Of a DNA stretch of 6,447 nucleotides, positions 6,356 to 6,447 are shown piece after piece. The DNA is from Rhodobacterales bacterium (GTDB lineage Bacteria > Pseudomonadota > Alphaproteobacteria > Rhodobacterales > Rhodobacteraceae): NCBI GenBank assembly GCA_025357355.1, contig JANXPK010000585.1, positions 1 through 6,447 on the forward strand, given 5' to 3'. Each line of letters starts with the position of its first letter. The stretch's first letter is position 1. The position numbers were made by a program, and so were the translations under genes. The notes under the pieces are model-generated. The model made no database searches. It had not been told where the DNA came from and was given only the letters and a program-made list of their open reading frames with translations.

Positions 6356-6447
6356 TCAAGCAACCAACGCCGCCGCCTTCTTCAGGTCCACCGACACCTG
6401 TTGGCTGACCCCCTGCTCGGCCATCGTCACGCCGAACAGCCGATCCA
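6356..6447 (-). CDS. smc: Chromosome segregation protein SMC, C-terminal end only
   Basis: The last 29 codons of a gene that continues beyond the right edge; the stop TGA is at 6358-6356. The peptide DRLFGVTMAEQGVSQQVSVD plus a LKKAAALVA tail matches the extreme C-terminus of bacterial SMC, where the B. subtilis counterpart reads YGVTMQESGVSKLVSVKL. This segment belongs to the C-terminal half of the ATPase head, just after the D-loop and switch (H-loop) region; the Walker and signature motifs are outside the window. SMC with ScpA and ScpB loads on DNA and compacts and separates chromosomes. The gene is convergent with the sulfotransferase and followed by its own terminator. Identification rests on a short but very characteristic peptide. 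Confidence 0.87.
   Translation of the reverse strand, partial: DRLFGVTMAEQGVSQQVSVDLKKAAALVA

Overview
The window looks like ordinary chromosomal DNA from an alphaproteobacterium, most likely a member of the Rhodobacteraceae (Roseobacter/Rhodobacter group). This rests on the high G+C coding bias, the flavour of the PolA and SMC sequences, and a Branch-type glycosyltransferase with a C-terminal domain that I recall from that family. No mobile element, CRISPR array, tRNA or rRNA is visible. The assignment to taxon and all family names come from reading the sequences, not from a search.

Layout. (1) Positions 1-2141, plus strand: the 3' three quarters of polA (DNA polymerase I), cut by the left edge, with proofreading and polymerase domains intact. 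(2) 2138-2695, plus: a YdeI/OmpD-associated-like protein whose TTG start overlaps the polA stop, so it is probably translationally coupled to polA. (3) 5173 down to 2689, minus: a three-gene run, namely a Branch (GT14-like) glycosyltransferase with an uncharacterised C-terminal domain, a HIT/HINT-type nucleotide hydrolase 3 nt behind it, and a DUF1203 protein 67 nt further on. The last gene overlaps the end of the YdeI-like gene tail to tail by 7 bp. (4) 5323-6141, plus: a Sulfotransfer_2-type sulfotransferase transcribed divergently from the glycosyltransferase across a roughly 150-bp gap. (5) 6142-6355: intergenic, with a sharply AT-rich block and an intrinsic terminator. (6) 6356-6447, minus: the last 29 codons of smc, the chromosome-segregation ATPase, cut by the right edge.

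How the parts relate. polA and smc are core replication and chromosome genes. Between them lies a small accessory-looking set whose common theme may be cytoplasmic glycan modification: a putative beta-1,6-GlcNAc-type transferase and a putative PAPS-dependent sulfotransferase face away from one shared upstream region. HIT and DUF1203 are probably conserved housekeeping neighbours rather than parts of that pathway. I see no strong evidence of a wholly new system; the glycosyltransferase C-terminal domain and its pairing with a sulfotransferase are the least explained items.
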